Origin: Acinetobacter calcoaceticus
Lineage (GTDB): Bacteria; Pseudomonadota; Gammaproteobacteria; Pseudomonadales; Moraxellaceae
Length of the DNA: 64,000 nucleotides
Assembly: GCF_900520355.1 (NCBI RefSeq)
Contig: NZ_LS999521.1
Location: 1,674,001 to 1,738,000 of the forward strand
Direction: 5' to 3'
How positions within the stretch are numbered: the stretch's first letter is position 1; every line of letters starts with the position of its first letter. Under the pieces are notes generated by a model, which made no database searches, was not told the origin of the DNA, and saw only the letters and a program-made list of their open reading frames with translations. The translations under genes and the position numbers were made by a program. This document shows, piece by piece, positions 52,145 through 61,583 of the stretch.

Positions 52145-52486
52145 TTACGCTTCTGGTGCAGCGCTATATTGTTCAACTAATGGTTTTAATTCGCCATTTT
52201 GGAACATTTCAAGCATGATATCGCTACCGCCAATCAGCTCGCCATTTATCCAAAGTTGCGGGAATGTAGGCCAATTCGCAATTGCTGGTAAGATTGCACG
52301 AATATCAGGATTTTCCAGAATATTTACATATGCAAATGGACGACCAATTTGACTGAGCGCCTCTACAGCACGTGCAGAGAAACCACATTGTGGAAACTGT
52401 GGAGTGCCTTTCATGTAAAGTAAAACGGGATGCTTCGCAATTTGATCGCGGATTAACGCTTCAGTATCACGTGCTTGTTCAGTCAT
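52145..52486 (-). CDS. grxD: Monothiol glutaredoxin Grx4
   Basis: 113 residues from ATG 52486 (GAGG 8 nt upstream). Monothiol active site CGFS in GTPQFPQCGFSARAV, glutathione-binding WPTFPQLWI and GGSDI. Carries [2Fe-2S] clusters between carriers and works with BolA-like proteins in iron-sulfur supply. Confidence 0.95.
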   Translation of the reverse strand: MTEQARDTEALIRDQIAKHPVLLYMKGTPQFPQCGFSARAVEALSQIGRPFAYVNILENPDIRAILPAIANWPTFPQLWINGELIGGSDIMLEMFQNGELKPLVEQYSAAPEA

Positions 52487-52713
52487 AAATAGATCCTCAA
52501 CTAATCTAGCAGCATTATAGGGGGTGTTTATGTTGCTTTGCAAACCGCCTGATTACTTAAAGTTGCATTGAATATTCAATATTTTATTGTATAAACCGAA
52601 GTGATAACGAAAAGCGGACGAAATTTTAGATAAATGATTGATGAGACTTTTCATCAGAGCCAGTTTTTGCTTATATAAACCCTTCTTAACACCTCATACA
52701 GACAGAGTTCGAT

Positions 52714-53922
52714 ATGACTGATATTACCCTAGCTCCAATACAACCTGATCAACCATCACACTTAATGGCTACTTATGGTCGCCAAGCGATCAGTTTTGTA
52801 CGAGGCCGAGGGGCATATCTATATACTGAAGATGGTACAGAATATCTAGATGCCTTAACTGGTATTGCGGTATGTGGTTTAGGTCATGCGCATCCAGTCA
52901 TTGCAGAAGCAATTGCTGAACAAGCTGCAACACTTGTGCACACAAGTAATTTATTTGAAATTCCTTGGCAAACTGCCGCTGCTCAGAAGCTTGCCGAAGT
53001 GTCTGGCATGGAAGAGATCTTCTTTTCAAACAGTGGCGCTGAGTCAAATGAAGGTGCGATTAAGATTGCTCGTAAATTTGGTACTCAACAAGGTGTACGT
53101 TTGCCAAAGATTATTGTGGCAGAACAATCATTTCATGGTCGTACTTTGGCAACACTTTCAGCAACGGGTAATAAGAAAGTACAAGATGGATTTGCCCCCT
53201 TGGTAAATGATTTTATTCGTGTGCCATTTGGTGATGTAGAAGCAATTCAAGAAGCAGCTTTGCAACATCCAGATATTGTTGCAATTTTGATTGAGCCAAT
53301 TCAAGGTGAGGGTGGTATTAATACTGCTCCTCAAGGCTTTAGCTATCTTGAGGAAGTTCGCAATATTTGTAATCAGCATAACTGGCTCATGATGCTAGAT
53401 GAAATTCAAACAGGTAATGGGCGTACTGGTAAATATTTTGCATATCAGCACACCAACATTGTGCCTGATGTCTTGACGACTGCGAAAGGACTCGGAAATG
53501 GCTTCCCAGTAGGTGCTGTAATGACACAAGGTGAAGCTGTTGGTTTATTGGGGCCTGGTAGTCATGGTTCTACCTATGGCGGCACTGTACTTGGTTCTCG
53601 TGTGGTTTATACAGTCATTGATACAATTCAAAAAGAGAATGCTGTAGAAAATGCGGCGGTAGTAGGACGTTATATTGTTGATCAACTTCGTGCACAGTTA
53701 GCCAACAAGAATATTCAAGTGCGTGGTTTTGGCATGATGATAGGTATTCAATTGCCTAAAGACTGTGCTGAACTCGTTGCCATTGCGCGTGATCAACATA
53801 AGCTTATTATCAACGTTACAGCAGGTTCGGTCGTTCGCCTATTACCACCTATTAATATGACTCAAGCGCAGGCCGATGACTTGTTAGAGCGTTTAGTTGC
53901 TTTGATTAATAATTATCTTTAA
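52714..53922 (+). CDS. argD: Acetylornithine/succinylornithine aminotransferase
   Basis: 402 residues, class III PLP aminotransferase. GSGAESNEGAIK-like motif FFSNSGAESNEGAIKIARKF, SFHGRTLATLSATGN, EPIQGEGGI, DEIQTGNGRTG, and the Schiff-base Lys in TTAKGLGNGFPVGAV. Acts in arginine synthesis; related enzymes also work on succinylornithine, and sequence alone does not separate these. Single gene with its own terminator. Confidence 0.9.
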   Translation: MTDITLAPIQPDQPSHLMATYGRQAISFVRGRGAYLYTEDGTEYLDALTGIAVCGLGHAHPVIAEAIAEQAATLVHTSNLFEIPWQTAAAQKLAEVSGMEEIFFSNSGAESNEGAIKIARKFGTQQGVRLPKIIVAEQSFHGRTLATLSATGNKKVQDGFAPLVNDFIRVPFGDVEAIQEAALQHPDIVAILIEPIQGEGGINTAPQGFSYLEEVRNICNQHNWLMMLDEIQTGNGRTGKYFAYQHTNIVPDVLTTAKGLGNGFPVGAVMTQGEAVGLLGPGSHGSTYGGTVLGSRVVYTVIDTIQKENAVENAAVVGRYIVDQLRAQLANKNIQVRGFGMMIGIQLPKDCAELVAIARDQHKLIINVTAGSVVRLLPPINMTQAQADDLLERLVALINNYL

Positions 53923-53933
53923 GTTTTAGTGTT

Positions 53934-53964
53934 AAAAAATGGGCGTATAAGCGCCCATTTTTTA
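53934..53964. terminator. Bidirectional terminator
   Basis: AAAAAATGGGCG/CGCCCATTTTTT with a short loop, between argD and the convergent CBS gene. Confidence 0.92.
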
Positions 53965-53974
53965 TTTCAAATTA

Positions 53975-54406
53975 TTAGCCAGAGATATATTGTTTTAACT
54001 GTTCAATTAAGTTTTTTTGATCTTCCATTGCAGCTTTTACCAAGTCACCAATAGAGATAAAACCAACTAGTTTTTCATTGTTCAATACTGGTAAATGACG
54101 TAAGTGACGATCTGTCATTAACTGTAAACACTCTTCAACGGTGTTGTTCAGGCTTACAGTAAGTACTTTAGATGTCATAATTTCAGCGACTGTAGTGCTA
54201 TATGACGAACGTTCCATAAGCGTTACTTTTCGGGTGTAGTCACGTTCAGATAAAATTCCGACAACTTTTTCACCTTCAGCTACGACTAGCGCACCAATTC
54301 CTTTATCAGCCATGATCTTGATGGCTTCAAGGACAGTAGCTTCTGGAGAAATTGTAAAAATATCTTGCTCTGATTTGTTTTTGATTACTTGTGCAACGAT
54401 TGTCAT
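53975..54406 (-). CDS. CBS-domain pair protein
   Basis: 143 residues from ATG 54406 (an earlier ATG at 54430 lacks a ribosome site). Two CBS repeats: EATVLEAIKIMADKGIGALVV with VGILSERDYTRKV, and NNTVEECLQLMTDRHLRHLP with VGFISIGDLVK. CBS pairs bind adenine nucleotides or NAD-type ligands and usually act as energy sensors. No catalytic domain is attached. Confidence 0.92.
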   Translation of the reverse strand: MTIVAQVIKNKSEQDIFTISPEATVLEAIKIMADKGIGALVVAEGEKVVGILSERDYTRKVTLMERSSYSTTVAEIMTSKVLTVSLNNTVEECLQLMTDRHLRHLPVLNNEKLVGFISIGDLVKAAMEDQKNLIEQLKQYISG

Positions 54407-54549
54407 TTCTTCTGTCCCGTGTTTTATCATTTTGTTTTAAATTAGCTTGATTTTATAAAAATGCAAAGACTTGATAGTCATTCAAATACAAGTTTTACAC
54501 TCAAGCGTTCAAAAAGCATTCTAATAATGGTGAAGAACCTAAAGAAAAC

Positions 54550-54924
54550 TTAAGCTCTTTGCCAGTGCGGATGTTTAAAAAAGAAATGATGCATTTGCTG
54601 GGTAGATAATTTTAACTTCCTATGAGAAGAATTAAACAAAGCAGGTGTAACATTGAGTCGGGTTAAAGTTGGTAATAAAGATTCGTGAAAATCTTTGGGG
54701 GTAATTCTTCTTGGTTTGTAGTGTGGCCAATGTTCTTTAGCGTAGCGGTGAGCTTGCAATCCATTGAGCCAAAAAGGAAAAATAAAGTCTTCCTGATCTG
54801 ATTTAATTGCCCAACCTTGATGAAATAATCCCCAAAGAACTCCGCAATACATCATGGTTCTTAAAATATAAATCTTAATCATCAAGTCTTTTGAAACCGG
54901 TTGTAGATTGCTTAAACTATTCAT
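54550..54924 (-). CDS. DUF2750-like protein
   Basis: 124 residues. The pattern FIFPFWLNGLQAHRYAKEHW followed by RRITPKDFHESLLPTLTRLN matches the DUF2750 layout. Soluble; function unknown. Single gene. Confidence 0.65.
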   Translation of the reverse strand: MNSLSNLQPVSKDLMIKIYILRTMMYCGVLWGLFHQGWAIKSDQEDFIFPFWLNGLQAHRYAKEHWPHYKPRRITPKDFHESLLPTLTRLNVTPALFNSSHRKLKLSTQQMHHFFFKHPHWQRA

Positions 54925-55019
54925 TGTCAATTTAATGGTTCTTAACTTGTCTTACTTATTATAGAAAAAATAGATGACATTTCAGTTTAAACAGGTATCA
55001 AATCGTAAACAAATATTCC

Positions 55020-55264
55020 CAGCTATAAAAATGCTACTTGAGCTACGACTCAATTGGTAAAGTGAAGCTTTGGCGAAACGCAAGGCAAACGAAGTGCGTA
55101 GTGAATTATATTTATTATAGAAAGTTTTTACAGGTATAAAAAAACGCCACCTGAGCAAAACAAAGCGATTAAAGCTTTGGTGAAGCGCAAGAAGAGATAA
55201 GGGATGAATTGGTTTATATCAAATTTTTACAGACATAAAAAAACGCCACCTAAGTGACGTTTTT
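55020..55264. repeat. Degenerate tandem repeat, three partial units of ~100-110 bp
   Basis: Units begin at 55020, 55131 and 55230 with CAGNTATAAAAA and then a version of ACGCCACCTGAG. The first two also share AAGCTTTGGYGAARCGCAAG further on. The third ends in the terminator of the next gene. Probably duplicated terminator-proximal sequence that has decayed. Confidence 0.65.
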
Positions 55265-55268
55265 TTAT
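55238..55268 (-). terminator. Terminator of the Sel1-like gene
   Basis: AAAAAAACGCCAC/GTGACGTTTTTTT hairpin with one mismatch; overlaps the stop codon at 55265. Confidence 0.75.
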
Positions 55269-55498
55269 GCTTGCATTGTGGCTAACTTTTGCCAATATTG
55301 TGCTTTAAGTGAGTCACGTTCAACACGGAAACCTTGATAATACAATTCTGCTAAGAATAGAGCCGCTTTACCGTGCCCAGCGCGAGCAACTTCTTCTAAC
55401 TGTGTAACTGCATCTTGAAAGTTCATTTGAGAATGAATAGTGTTTACTGCAGTTGCGTATACATGTTCTAAATCATGATGAGAGATACGTTGAATCAT
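55265..55498 (-). CDS. Small Sel1/TPR-like protein
   Basis: 77 residues with one Sel1-type repeat (GHGKAALFLAELYYQGFRVERD, SLKAQYWQKLA). AAGGAG precedes the ATG. Likely a protein-interaction helix pair; partner unknown. Confidence 0.7.
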   Translation of the reverse strand: MIQRISHHDLEHVYATAVNTIHSQMNFQDAVTQLEEVARAGHGKAALFLAELYYQGFRVERDSLKAQYWQKLATMQA

Positions 55499-55715
55499 AT
55501 AAAACTCCTTATTGTAATTATGATTACTTTTTTCTAAAGGCCACTGCCTTTAAATTAATTTAACTTAGAATTATTAAACTAATATTACAAATTGATGGAT
55601 TTGTCAACTATTTGTGCTTTTCGCTTAATTCACTATTAGGATACATGATTAAACATTATTCACAAATAATTTTGATTAAAATCAATATGAGAATAAAAGA
55701 CAAGGAGAATAAAAT

Positions 55716-56075
55716 ATGACAAATACAATCGACGGCTTTGTTTTTGATACTCCGCCTAAAGAGGAACAAATCATAGAACTGGCCCATTATCACCGTAAAT
55801 TATTAGATGAAGCGATCTTTCATCAGGAAATCCATTTAGGGGATTATTGTCTTGCGCAGCGCAAAAGGGTGTTTGATTTTGCTGGGCATTTGGAACCCAC
55901 CCAAAAAAGCTGGTTTTATCAAGTTTATGATGGGGAACTTCGAAAAATTGCTGATGAAGACGAATTGCACCCAGCTGATGCAGAAGAAGGACTAAGTATT
56001 TTTGCGATGTTTTTAGTCTTAGTGATTATTGCAGCAATTTTATACTTTTCTGTCATTCGTTCACTAATAAGTTAA
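55716..56075 (+). CDS. Small protein with C-terminal membrane anchor
   Basis: 119 residues: a soluble N-terminal part (~95 residues) and one C-terminal helix (LSIFAMFLVLVIIAAILYFS). AAGGAGAA lies before the ATG. Tail-anchored topology; no family recognised. Confidence 0.65.
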   Translation: MTNTIDGFVFDTPPKEEQIIELAHYHRKLLDEAIFHQEIHLGDYCLAQRKRVFDFAGHLEPTQKSWFYQVYDGELRKIADEDELHPADAEEGLSIFAMFLVLVIIAAILYFSVIRSLIS

Positions 56076-56173
56076 GCATACTATCCAGTAAGGTACGATT
56101 ATTAACCTTACTGGATGTTTGATCTTGTGCTTATGAGCATTGAACCCTACACTACACTAATTCGAGGTAGGTC

Positions 56174-56500
56174 ATGCTCATATTCAAACAAAATTTTCTT
56201 AAATTAAAGTCTGAGTTAAAAGTTGATCAATGTTTTAACCTATTTGTGGTTATTGTCATTGGCTGTATTTTTGTGCTGTCATATTTAGCATTACTTCGGC
56301 CTATTAGTCCGGATCAATATCAACGAATTATCCAACTATCTCATCAGGCGACTTATCCAAGAACTCAAGACATGGCTGAGTTGCTTATAGCTCAGTCGGA
56401 AATTCATCGGGCAGAGTATTTAAAGTTAATGCATGCTTACCAATTTGAAGGTGCTCATGTTAAGCAATATCCAGCACTCGCTCAGGAAGATACTCAGTAA
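56174..56500 (+). CDS. Small single-pass membrane protein
   Basis: 108 residues with a helix at ~21-41 (CFNLFVVIVIGCIFVLSYLA) and a soluble helical C-terminal part containing SHQATYPRTQDMAELLI. Start preceded by GAGGTAGGTC. Function unknown. Confidence 0.65.
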   Translation: MLIFKQNFLKLKSELKVDQCFNLFVVIVIGCIFVLSYLALLRPISPDQYQRIIQLSHQATYPRTQDMAELLIAQSEIHRAEYLKLMHAYQFEGAHVKQYPALAQEDTQ

Positions 56501-56620
56501 ATGAGTAAATCAGACTAAATCTTGGTTTGCCAAGCGTTTTGAATACTATTGTGGCAGGCAATGTTTTGAATTTATGCTAAACTTTCTCTTTTTAAACGCG
56601 CTGCTTTTCAAGGAATCGGC

Positions 56621-57733
56621 ATGCAACAACAATCGAATATGCAAAATAAATTCTTGATAGATGCTGAGATCGGTGATGACGATGTCACATTACCTAATTT
56701 ACCTGCTATCGATGTTCCCATCGTTGAATCTCCTGTTAAATCACAAGAAAGTACGGAATTAGCCGAGACTGAATCTTCTTCTACCAATATAGAAACTGAA
56801 CAAACCAAATTTGGTTTTTTTGGTCGGATGAAGGAAGGCTTAACAAAGACTCGTCGTAATTTCGCCGATGGTATGGTTAACATTCTGATTGGCGGAAAAG
56901 AAATTGACGATGAATTGCTTGAAGAAGTTGAAGAGCAATTATTGGTTGCGGACATTGGTGTAGAAGCAACTAAAACGATCATTACCAATTTAACAGAACG
57001 AACAGCTCGTGGTGATTTGATCTATTCCCACTCTCTTTATAAAGCGTTACAAGAAGAGTTGGTTGCTCTGTTGGCTCCACGTGTGAAACCACTACATATT
57101 GATCCGAACAAATCACCTTATGTGATTTTGATGGTCGGTGTAAATGGTGTAGGCAAAACTACAACCATTGGTAAATTAGCGAAGCGTTTACAAGGTGAAG
57201 GTAAAAAAGTGATGTTGGCTGCCGGTGATACATTCCGTGCAGCAGCGACAGAACAATTACAGATCTGGGGTGAACGTAACGATATCTCTGTAGTCGCTCA
57301 AGGTCACGGAGCTGATAGTGCCTCTGTTATTTTTGATGCCTTTGAGAGTGCTCGTGCTAAGGGAATTGATGTATTAATTGCAGATACAGCAGGTCGTTTA
57401 CATAATAAAAGCAACTTGATGGAAGAGCTTAAAAAAGTTAAACGCGTTATGCAAAAAATTGATGCAACTGCACCTCATGAAATTATGTTGGTAGTAGATG
57501 CGGGTACGGGTCAAAACGCGATTAACCAAGTGCAAGAGTTTGACCAAGCTGTGGGTTTAACTGGTATTACAATTACTAAGTTAGATGGAACTGCGAAAGG
57601 CGGCGTGCTCTTTAATATTGCTAGTCGCAGTCATGTGCCAATTCGTTTTATTGGTGTTGGTGAAAAAATTGATGATTTAAGACCATTCTCGGCTAAATCA
57701 TTTGTCGCTGCACTGTTTGAAACTGATAAATAA
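56621..57733 (+). CDS. ftsY: Signal recognition particle receptor FtsY
   Basis: 370 residues: acidic A domain (~1-65), N domain, and G domain with GVNGVGKTTTIGKLAKRL (P-loop), DTFRAAATEQL, DTAGRLHNK and TKLDGTAKGG. Receives SRP-bound ribosomes at the inner membrane for co-translational insertion. Has its own terminator. Confidence 0.97.
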   Translation: MQQQSNMQNKFLIDAEIGDDDVTLPNLPAIDVPIVESPVKSQESTELAETESSSTNIETEQTKFGFFGRMKEGLTKTRRNFADGMVNILIGGKEIDDELLEEVEEQLLVADIGVEATKTIITNLTERTARGDLIYSHSLYKALQEELVALLAPRVKPLHIDPNKSPYVILMVGVNGVGKTTTIGKLAKRLQGEGKKVMLAAGDTFRAAATEQLQIWGERNDISVVAQGHGADSASVIFDAFESARAKGIDVLIADTAGRLHNKSNLMEELKKVKRVMQKIDATAPHEIMLVVDAGTGQNAINQVQEFDQAVGLTGITITKLDGTAKGGVLFNIASRSHVPIRFIGVGEKIDDLRPFSAKSFVAALFETDK

Positions 57734-57748
57734 AATTGGTTATCAGCA

Positions 57749-57783
57749 ATGAAAAGCTTCACTAAATGGTGGAGCTTTTTTAT
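57749..57783 (+). terminator. Terminator of ftsY
   Basis: AAAAGCTtCAC ... GTGGAGCTTTTTT hairpin with one mismatch. Confidence 0.8.
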
Positions 57784-57922
57784 ATGTATATCTTTTTTTA
57801 TTGTTGCGAAAATAAAACGAACTGTCATATTTTTAATGCTGATTATAAAAAATGAGTTCAATACACTGTATTCATTCCCAAACAACGGCCCATGGTCAAA
57901 CAAATAGGTAGGAAATAACAAA

Positions 57923-58519
57923 ATGTCTACTTTCTTAGATAAAATTAAAAATCGTCGTACAATTTATGCAATTGGTAAAAATGTTGCATTAGATCGCACT
58001 AAAATTGAAGAGACAATCCGTGAAGCGGTTAAACATAGCCCTTCAGCTTTTAACTCGCAATCTTCACGTGTGGTGACACTATATGGTGAATCTCATGCTA
58101 AATTCTGGAATTTAGTTCGTGAAGCATTACGTAAAATTGTTCCTGCTGAAGCTTTTGCGGGTACAAACACAAAAATTGATAGCTTTGTAGCTGGTGCTGG
58201 TACTGTACTATTTTATGAAGATCAAGCTGTTGTTAAAAACTTACAAGAGCAATTTGAATTATATGCAGACAACTTCCCAGTTTGGTCTGAACATTCAAGC
58301 GCGATTGCTCAATTTGCAACTTGGACTGCGCTTTCAGAGCTTGGTTTAGGTGCATCTTTACAACACTATAACCCGATTGTTGATGCTGAAGCAGCTGAAG
58401 CATTTGATGTGCCTGCAACTTGGAAATTACGTGCTCAATTAGTATTTGGTTCAGTTGAAGCACCAGCAGGCGAAAAAGCATTTATTAATGATGCTGATCG
58501 TTTCAAAACCTTCAACTAA
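57923..58519 (+). CDS. Nitroreductase-family oxidoreductase
   Basis: 198 residues, HPA2/YdjA-like nitroreductase fold binding FMN: RRTIYAIGKN, HSPSAFNSQSSRVVTLYG and a late GLGASLQHYNPIVDAEA. Likely NAD(P)H-dependent reduction of quinones or nitro compounds; the natural substrate is unknown. AGGAAAT precedes the ATG. Confidence 0.88.
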   Translation: MSTFLDKIKNRRTIYAIGKNVALDRTKIEETIREAVKHSPSAFNSQSSRVVTLYGESHAKFWNLVREALRKIVPAEAFAGTNTKIDSFVAGAGTVLFYEDQAVVKNLQEQFELYADNFPVWSEHSSAIAQFATWTALSELGLGASLQHYNPIVDAEAAEAFDVPATWKLRAQLVFGSVEAPAGEKAFINDADRFKTFN

Positions 58520-58529
58520 TTTAAGTTGA

Positions 58530-58563
58530 TTAAAAAAGAGTACCTCATTAGGTGCTCTTTTTA
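58530..58563 (+). terminator. Terminator
   Basis: AAAAAAGAGTACCT/AGGTGCTCTTTTT hairpin with one G-T pair. Confidence 0.85.
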
Positions 58564-58738
58564 TGTCTTTAGAATTAATAAAAGGACTAAATAAAATAGA
58601 TACTGATTAAATTCAATTATATATTTAAAAATAATAATTCGGAAAATTAGTTAGTAACTGCACTGTCATAAAATAGTCACAATCATATTGCATATTGCTC
58701 ATGATTTAATAGATTATCAAATACAGAGAAAGAAACAG

Positions 58739-59410
58739 ATGACTTTAAGATTAAGCGTTGCTGCAATTGGTTTGTTACTCAGTGGTTCAGTATTTTCAGC
58801 AGTTACAATTACAGCACCAGAGGAAATTGTAATCCTTGCGGTGAATGGTCAAGAAGTCAATTCTGGGTTATTTCGTTCATCTAAAAATAACTATAAAGTC
58901 GATGCGGGTGAAACCAGCTTAAGCGTGCGTTACCAAGAATATTTTGAACATTTAAATGGCGAGCATGACATTGTTAAATCTGGCGTAGTCACAATTCAAA
59001 CACCTACATTGCAAGATGGGAAAACTTATAAGCTTTCGATGGTAGATGTGCCTAAAGATTATGAAAATGCGAAAAAGTATGCTGAGCAACCAACGGTTGC
59101 TTTGTATAGTGCAAATAATGAATTAATTGTGAAACAAACGGGTGCAAACAATGAAGCAAAACCATGGTTTGCAACTGGCTTATTGGGTAAAGTAACTGAC
59201 TTTACGACTAAATCATCTAAACCACAGCCTGAGGCGGTGTATGTAGCGGCTAAACCTACTTCCGCTCAGGTTGTGGTACCAGCTCCAACATCTATGCCAG
59301 TAACGGGTGTAGCCCAAACCAATGATCAACGTTTAGTTGAAACTTGGCAGAAAGCCTCAAAAGCTGAGCGTCAAAAATTTATGGCATGGTTAGCTGAACA
59401 ATCAAATTAA
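58739..59410 (+). CDS. DUF2057 (YccT-like) periplasmic protein
   Basis: 223 residues from ATG 58739, chosen because a Sec signal peptide follows it (MTLRLSVAAIGLLLSGSVFS). Body: ITAPEEIVILAVNGQEV and VDAGETSLSVRYQEYFEH, typical of DUF2057. C-terminal ~60 residues form a Pro/Ala/Val linker and a short helical tail. Role in the envelope unknown. Confidence 0.82.
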   Translation: MTLRLSVAAIGLLLSGSVFSAVTITAPEEIVILAVNGQEVNSGLFRSSKNNYKVDAGETSLSVRYQEYFEHLNGEHDIVKSGVVTIQTPTLQDGKTYKLSMVDVPKDYENAKKYAEQPTVALYSANNELIVKQTGANNEAKPWFATGLLGKVTDFTTKSSKPQPEAVYVAAKPTSAQVVVPAPTSMPVTGVAQTNDQRLVETWQKASKAERQKFMAWLAEQSN

Positions 59411-59429
59411 TTAATTGCTATTTAAAATA

Positions 59430-59457
59430 AAGCCGATTTAATATCGGCTTTATTTTT
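59430..59457 (+). terminator. Terminator
   Basis: AAAGCCGAT/ATCGGCTTT hairpin with T-rich tail. Confidence 0.85.
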
Positions 59458-59488
59458 AGAATTTTTATAAATAGCCTAAGTATATTTT

Positions 59489-60013
59489 ATGACTAATTTA
59501 AATTTCCGTTTAGCTCAATTCGCTGATATTCCAAAACTCGTAGATTTAATTAATAAGTCTTATCGAGAACAACAAGGTAGAAGTTGGACAACTGAGCTTG
59601 AGTTTGTAAAAGGGCAACGTATTACAGAGCACCAATTAGAAGAACAGCTACAACTTTCGAATTCGACATTATTGGTAGGGGAAAGTAACTCTTCCAAAAT
59701 TGTTGCATGCATTGGACTTACATTTGAAAACAATCAGGTTGAGGTTGGGACGTTCTGTACAGATCCTCATGTTCAAAATATGAGAGTGGGTCGCTCTGTT
59801 TTAGAATATGCGGAGCAATATGCATTGAAAGAAGTTCCTTGTCTGCTCAATGCCGTAATGTATGTGCTAGATGTACGTTCAGAGTTGATTGCTTATTATG
59901 AACGACGTGGATATATAAAAACGGGTAATGAACAGCCATATCCAGTTGAAGCAAATGTAGGGGTACCAATAGTACCTATTAAATTAATTGAAATGAAAAA
60001 AGACCTCAAATGA
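59489..60013 (+). CDS. GNAT-family acetyltransferase
   Basis: 174 residues: FRLAQFADIPKLVDLINKSY, VEVGTFCTDPHVQNMRVGRS with the acetyl-CoA loop, and IAYYERRGYIKTG. Substrate unknown. Ends at a terminator shared with ybgE. Confidence 0.88.
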   Translation: MTNLNFRLAQFADIPKLVDLINKSYREQQGRSWTTELEFVKGQRITEHQLEEQLQLSNSTLLVGESNSSKIVACIGLTFENNQVEVGTFCTDPHVQNMRVGRSVLEYAEQYALKEVPCLLNAVMYVLDVRSELIAYYERRGYIKTGNEQPYPVEANVGVPIVPIKLIEMKKDLK

Positions 60014-60026
60014 GGTCTTTTTTGTT
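59997..60026. terminator. Bidirectional terminator
   Basis: AAAAAAGACCTCA/TGAGGTCTTTTTT with a 3-nt loop, between the acetyltransferase gene and the cyd operon end. Confidence 0.92.
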
Positions 60027-60322
60027 TAGGTTAGAAACCAGATGTAGTAGCCTAAAAGCATGAGAGGCCATGCTACCCATGGACTAAATAACCATTTCCA
60101 TAACCAGAAGTTTGGTACAAAACCCACTCCATAAATAAAGCCACCAGAAATACCAATCATCACTAACATGAGTTGACTATGATTGTAGTGTCCGTTTGCA
60201 TCTAACATGAGTGAAGGGTAAACAAGCAAAATTGCAGCAAGAGGCAATGCCAACAGAAATGAAAGGGCCATTGCGAATGCTTGAACTTTTCGATGATTTG
60301 ATGCTGTCATTGCTTTTGCCAT
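60026..60322 (-). CDS. ybgE: Cyd-operon protein YbgE
   Basis: 98 residues, three hydrophobic segments (AFAMALSFLLALPLAAILLV; LMLVMIGISGGFIYGVGFVP; WVAWPLMLLGYYIWFL) and a VGFVPNFWLWKWLF signature. Lies 3 nt after cydX, the usual place of YbgE. Its exact role in cytochrome bd assembly or stability is unsettled. Confidence 0.85.
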   Translation of the reverse strand: MAKAMTASNHRKVQAFAMALSFLLALPLAAILLVYPSLMLDANGHYNHSQLMLVMIGISGGFIYGVGFVPNFWLWKWLFSPWVAWPLMLLGYYIWFLT

Positions 60323-60325
60323 GAT

Positions 60326-60427
60326 TTATTCCTCATCTAAATTTTGATGATGTTCGATATAAAGTGCACTAAGTACACCTGCAAAACATGCCATCAAAAT
60401 GCCAAGGATCCATGCGAAATACCACAT
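60326..60427 (-). CDS. cydX: Cytochrome bd small subunit CydX
   Basis: 33 residues: MWYFAWILGILMACFAGVL and a charged tail EHHQNLDEE. Nearly the textbook CydX sequence; GGAGAA precedes the ATG. It occupies a groove beside CydA and is needed for stable, active oxidase. 10 nt after cydB. Confidence 0.95.
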   Translation of the reverse strand: MWYFAWILGILMACFAGVLSALYIEHHQNLDEE

Positions 60428-60437
60428 TTGCTTCTCC

Positions 60438-61583
60438 TTAATACAAGCTATGCGAGTTTGACTCGATGTGTTTGTTGGTAATGACGCCCCACATTTTGTA
60501 ATAAGACCAACTGGTATAGATCAAAATGAGTGGTACAAAAATGCCAGCCGCTACAGTCATAACGCCTAAAGTAAGGTGGCTTGAGACAGCATCCCACATC
60601 GTCAAGCTAGAATTAGGATTAATACTAGATGGAAGCAAGAACGGAAATAGGGCAAAACCTGCGGTTAAAATCGCTCCTACAATCATTAAACTTGTGCCAG
60701 TAAAACTTAAGCCTGCTTTTGCTTTTGAAGCTGCAATAATTGCAATGATTGCGCCTACTATTGCAAGAACTGGGGCAACTTTAGTAATTGGATAGGTACT
60801 GTAGTTGTTCATCCAGCCAGGGTTGTTATTTGTAACTACCTCTTTTGCTAAAGGGTTGAGTGCAACATTTGGATCAATAGCAACTGCATAGCTATAACCC
60901 GGTACTTGCCCAAAATACAGCCATGCCCCAATAACAAGAAAACAAGCTAAAAATATAACTGCCATGATCTGAGTTGCTTTGGCAGAACGTTGCTTTAAAG
61001 CGTTGTCTGTTCGTAACATGAGCCATGCACCGCCATGGGCACAGAGCATAGATAGACTGACAATGCCGCAAACTAAGGCGAACGGGTTTAAAAGAGCAAA
61101 AAAGCTGCCAGTATATTCAGAGCGTAAAGTGTCATCTAAACCAAAAGGTAAGCCTAGAAACAAATTACCAAAGGCTACACCGAACACAAGCGCTGGAACA
61201 GCACCGCCAATGCATAGGCCCCAATCCCATGAATTACGCCATTTGGTGTTTTCAAGTTTTGAACGGTAATCGAAGCCGACTGGTCGCAGGAAAAGTGCGA
61301 ATAAAACCAACAGCAGTGCCCAATACATACCAGAGAAAGCTACAGCATATACCATCGGCCATGCGGCAAATAATGCACCACCAGCGGTAATAAACCACAC
61401 CTGATTGCCATCCCAGTGCGGTGCAATAGTATTGATAGCGGCACGGCGTTCGTTATCAGTTTTTCCAACGAAAGGCATGAGGGCCATAGAACCCATATCG
61501 AAACCGTCAGTGAGAGCGAACCCGATCAGAAGTACGCCAACTAACACCCACCAAATGATTTTTAATAGTTCATATTCAATCAT
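60438..61583 (-). CDS. cydB: Cytochrome bd ubiquinol oxidase subunit II
   Basis: 381 residues, eight or nine transmembrane helices, with [20 protein letters not shown] and [21 protein letters not shown]. Structural partner of CydA in the bd oxidase, which reduces oxygen at low tension without pumping protons. Starts inside the cydA stop (4-nt overlap). Confidence 0.97.
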   Translation of the reverse strand: MIEYELLKIIWWVLVGVLLIGFALTDGFDMGSMALMPFVGKTDNERRAAINTIAPHWDGNQVWFITAGGALFAAWPMVYAVAFSGMYWALLLVLFALFLRPVGFDYRSKLENTKWRNSWDWGLCIGGAVPALVFGVAFGNLFLGLPFGLDDTLRSEYTGSFFALLNPFALVCGIVSLSMLCAHGGAWLMLRTDNALKQRSAKATQIMAVIFLACFLVIGAWLYFGQVPGYSYAVAIDPNVALNPLAKEVVTNNNPGWMNNYSTYPITKVAPVLAIVGAIIAIIAASKAKAGLSFTGTSLMIVGAILTAGFALFPFLLPSSINPNSSLTMWDAVSSHLTLGVMTVAAGIFVPLILIYTSWSYYKMWGVITNKHIESNSHSLY

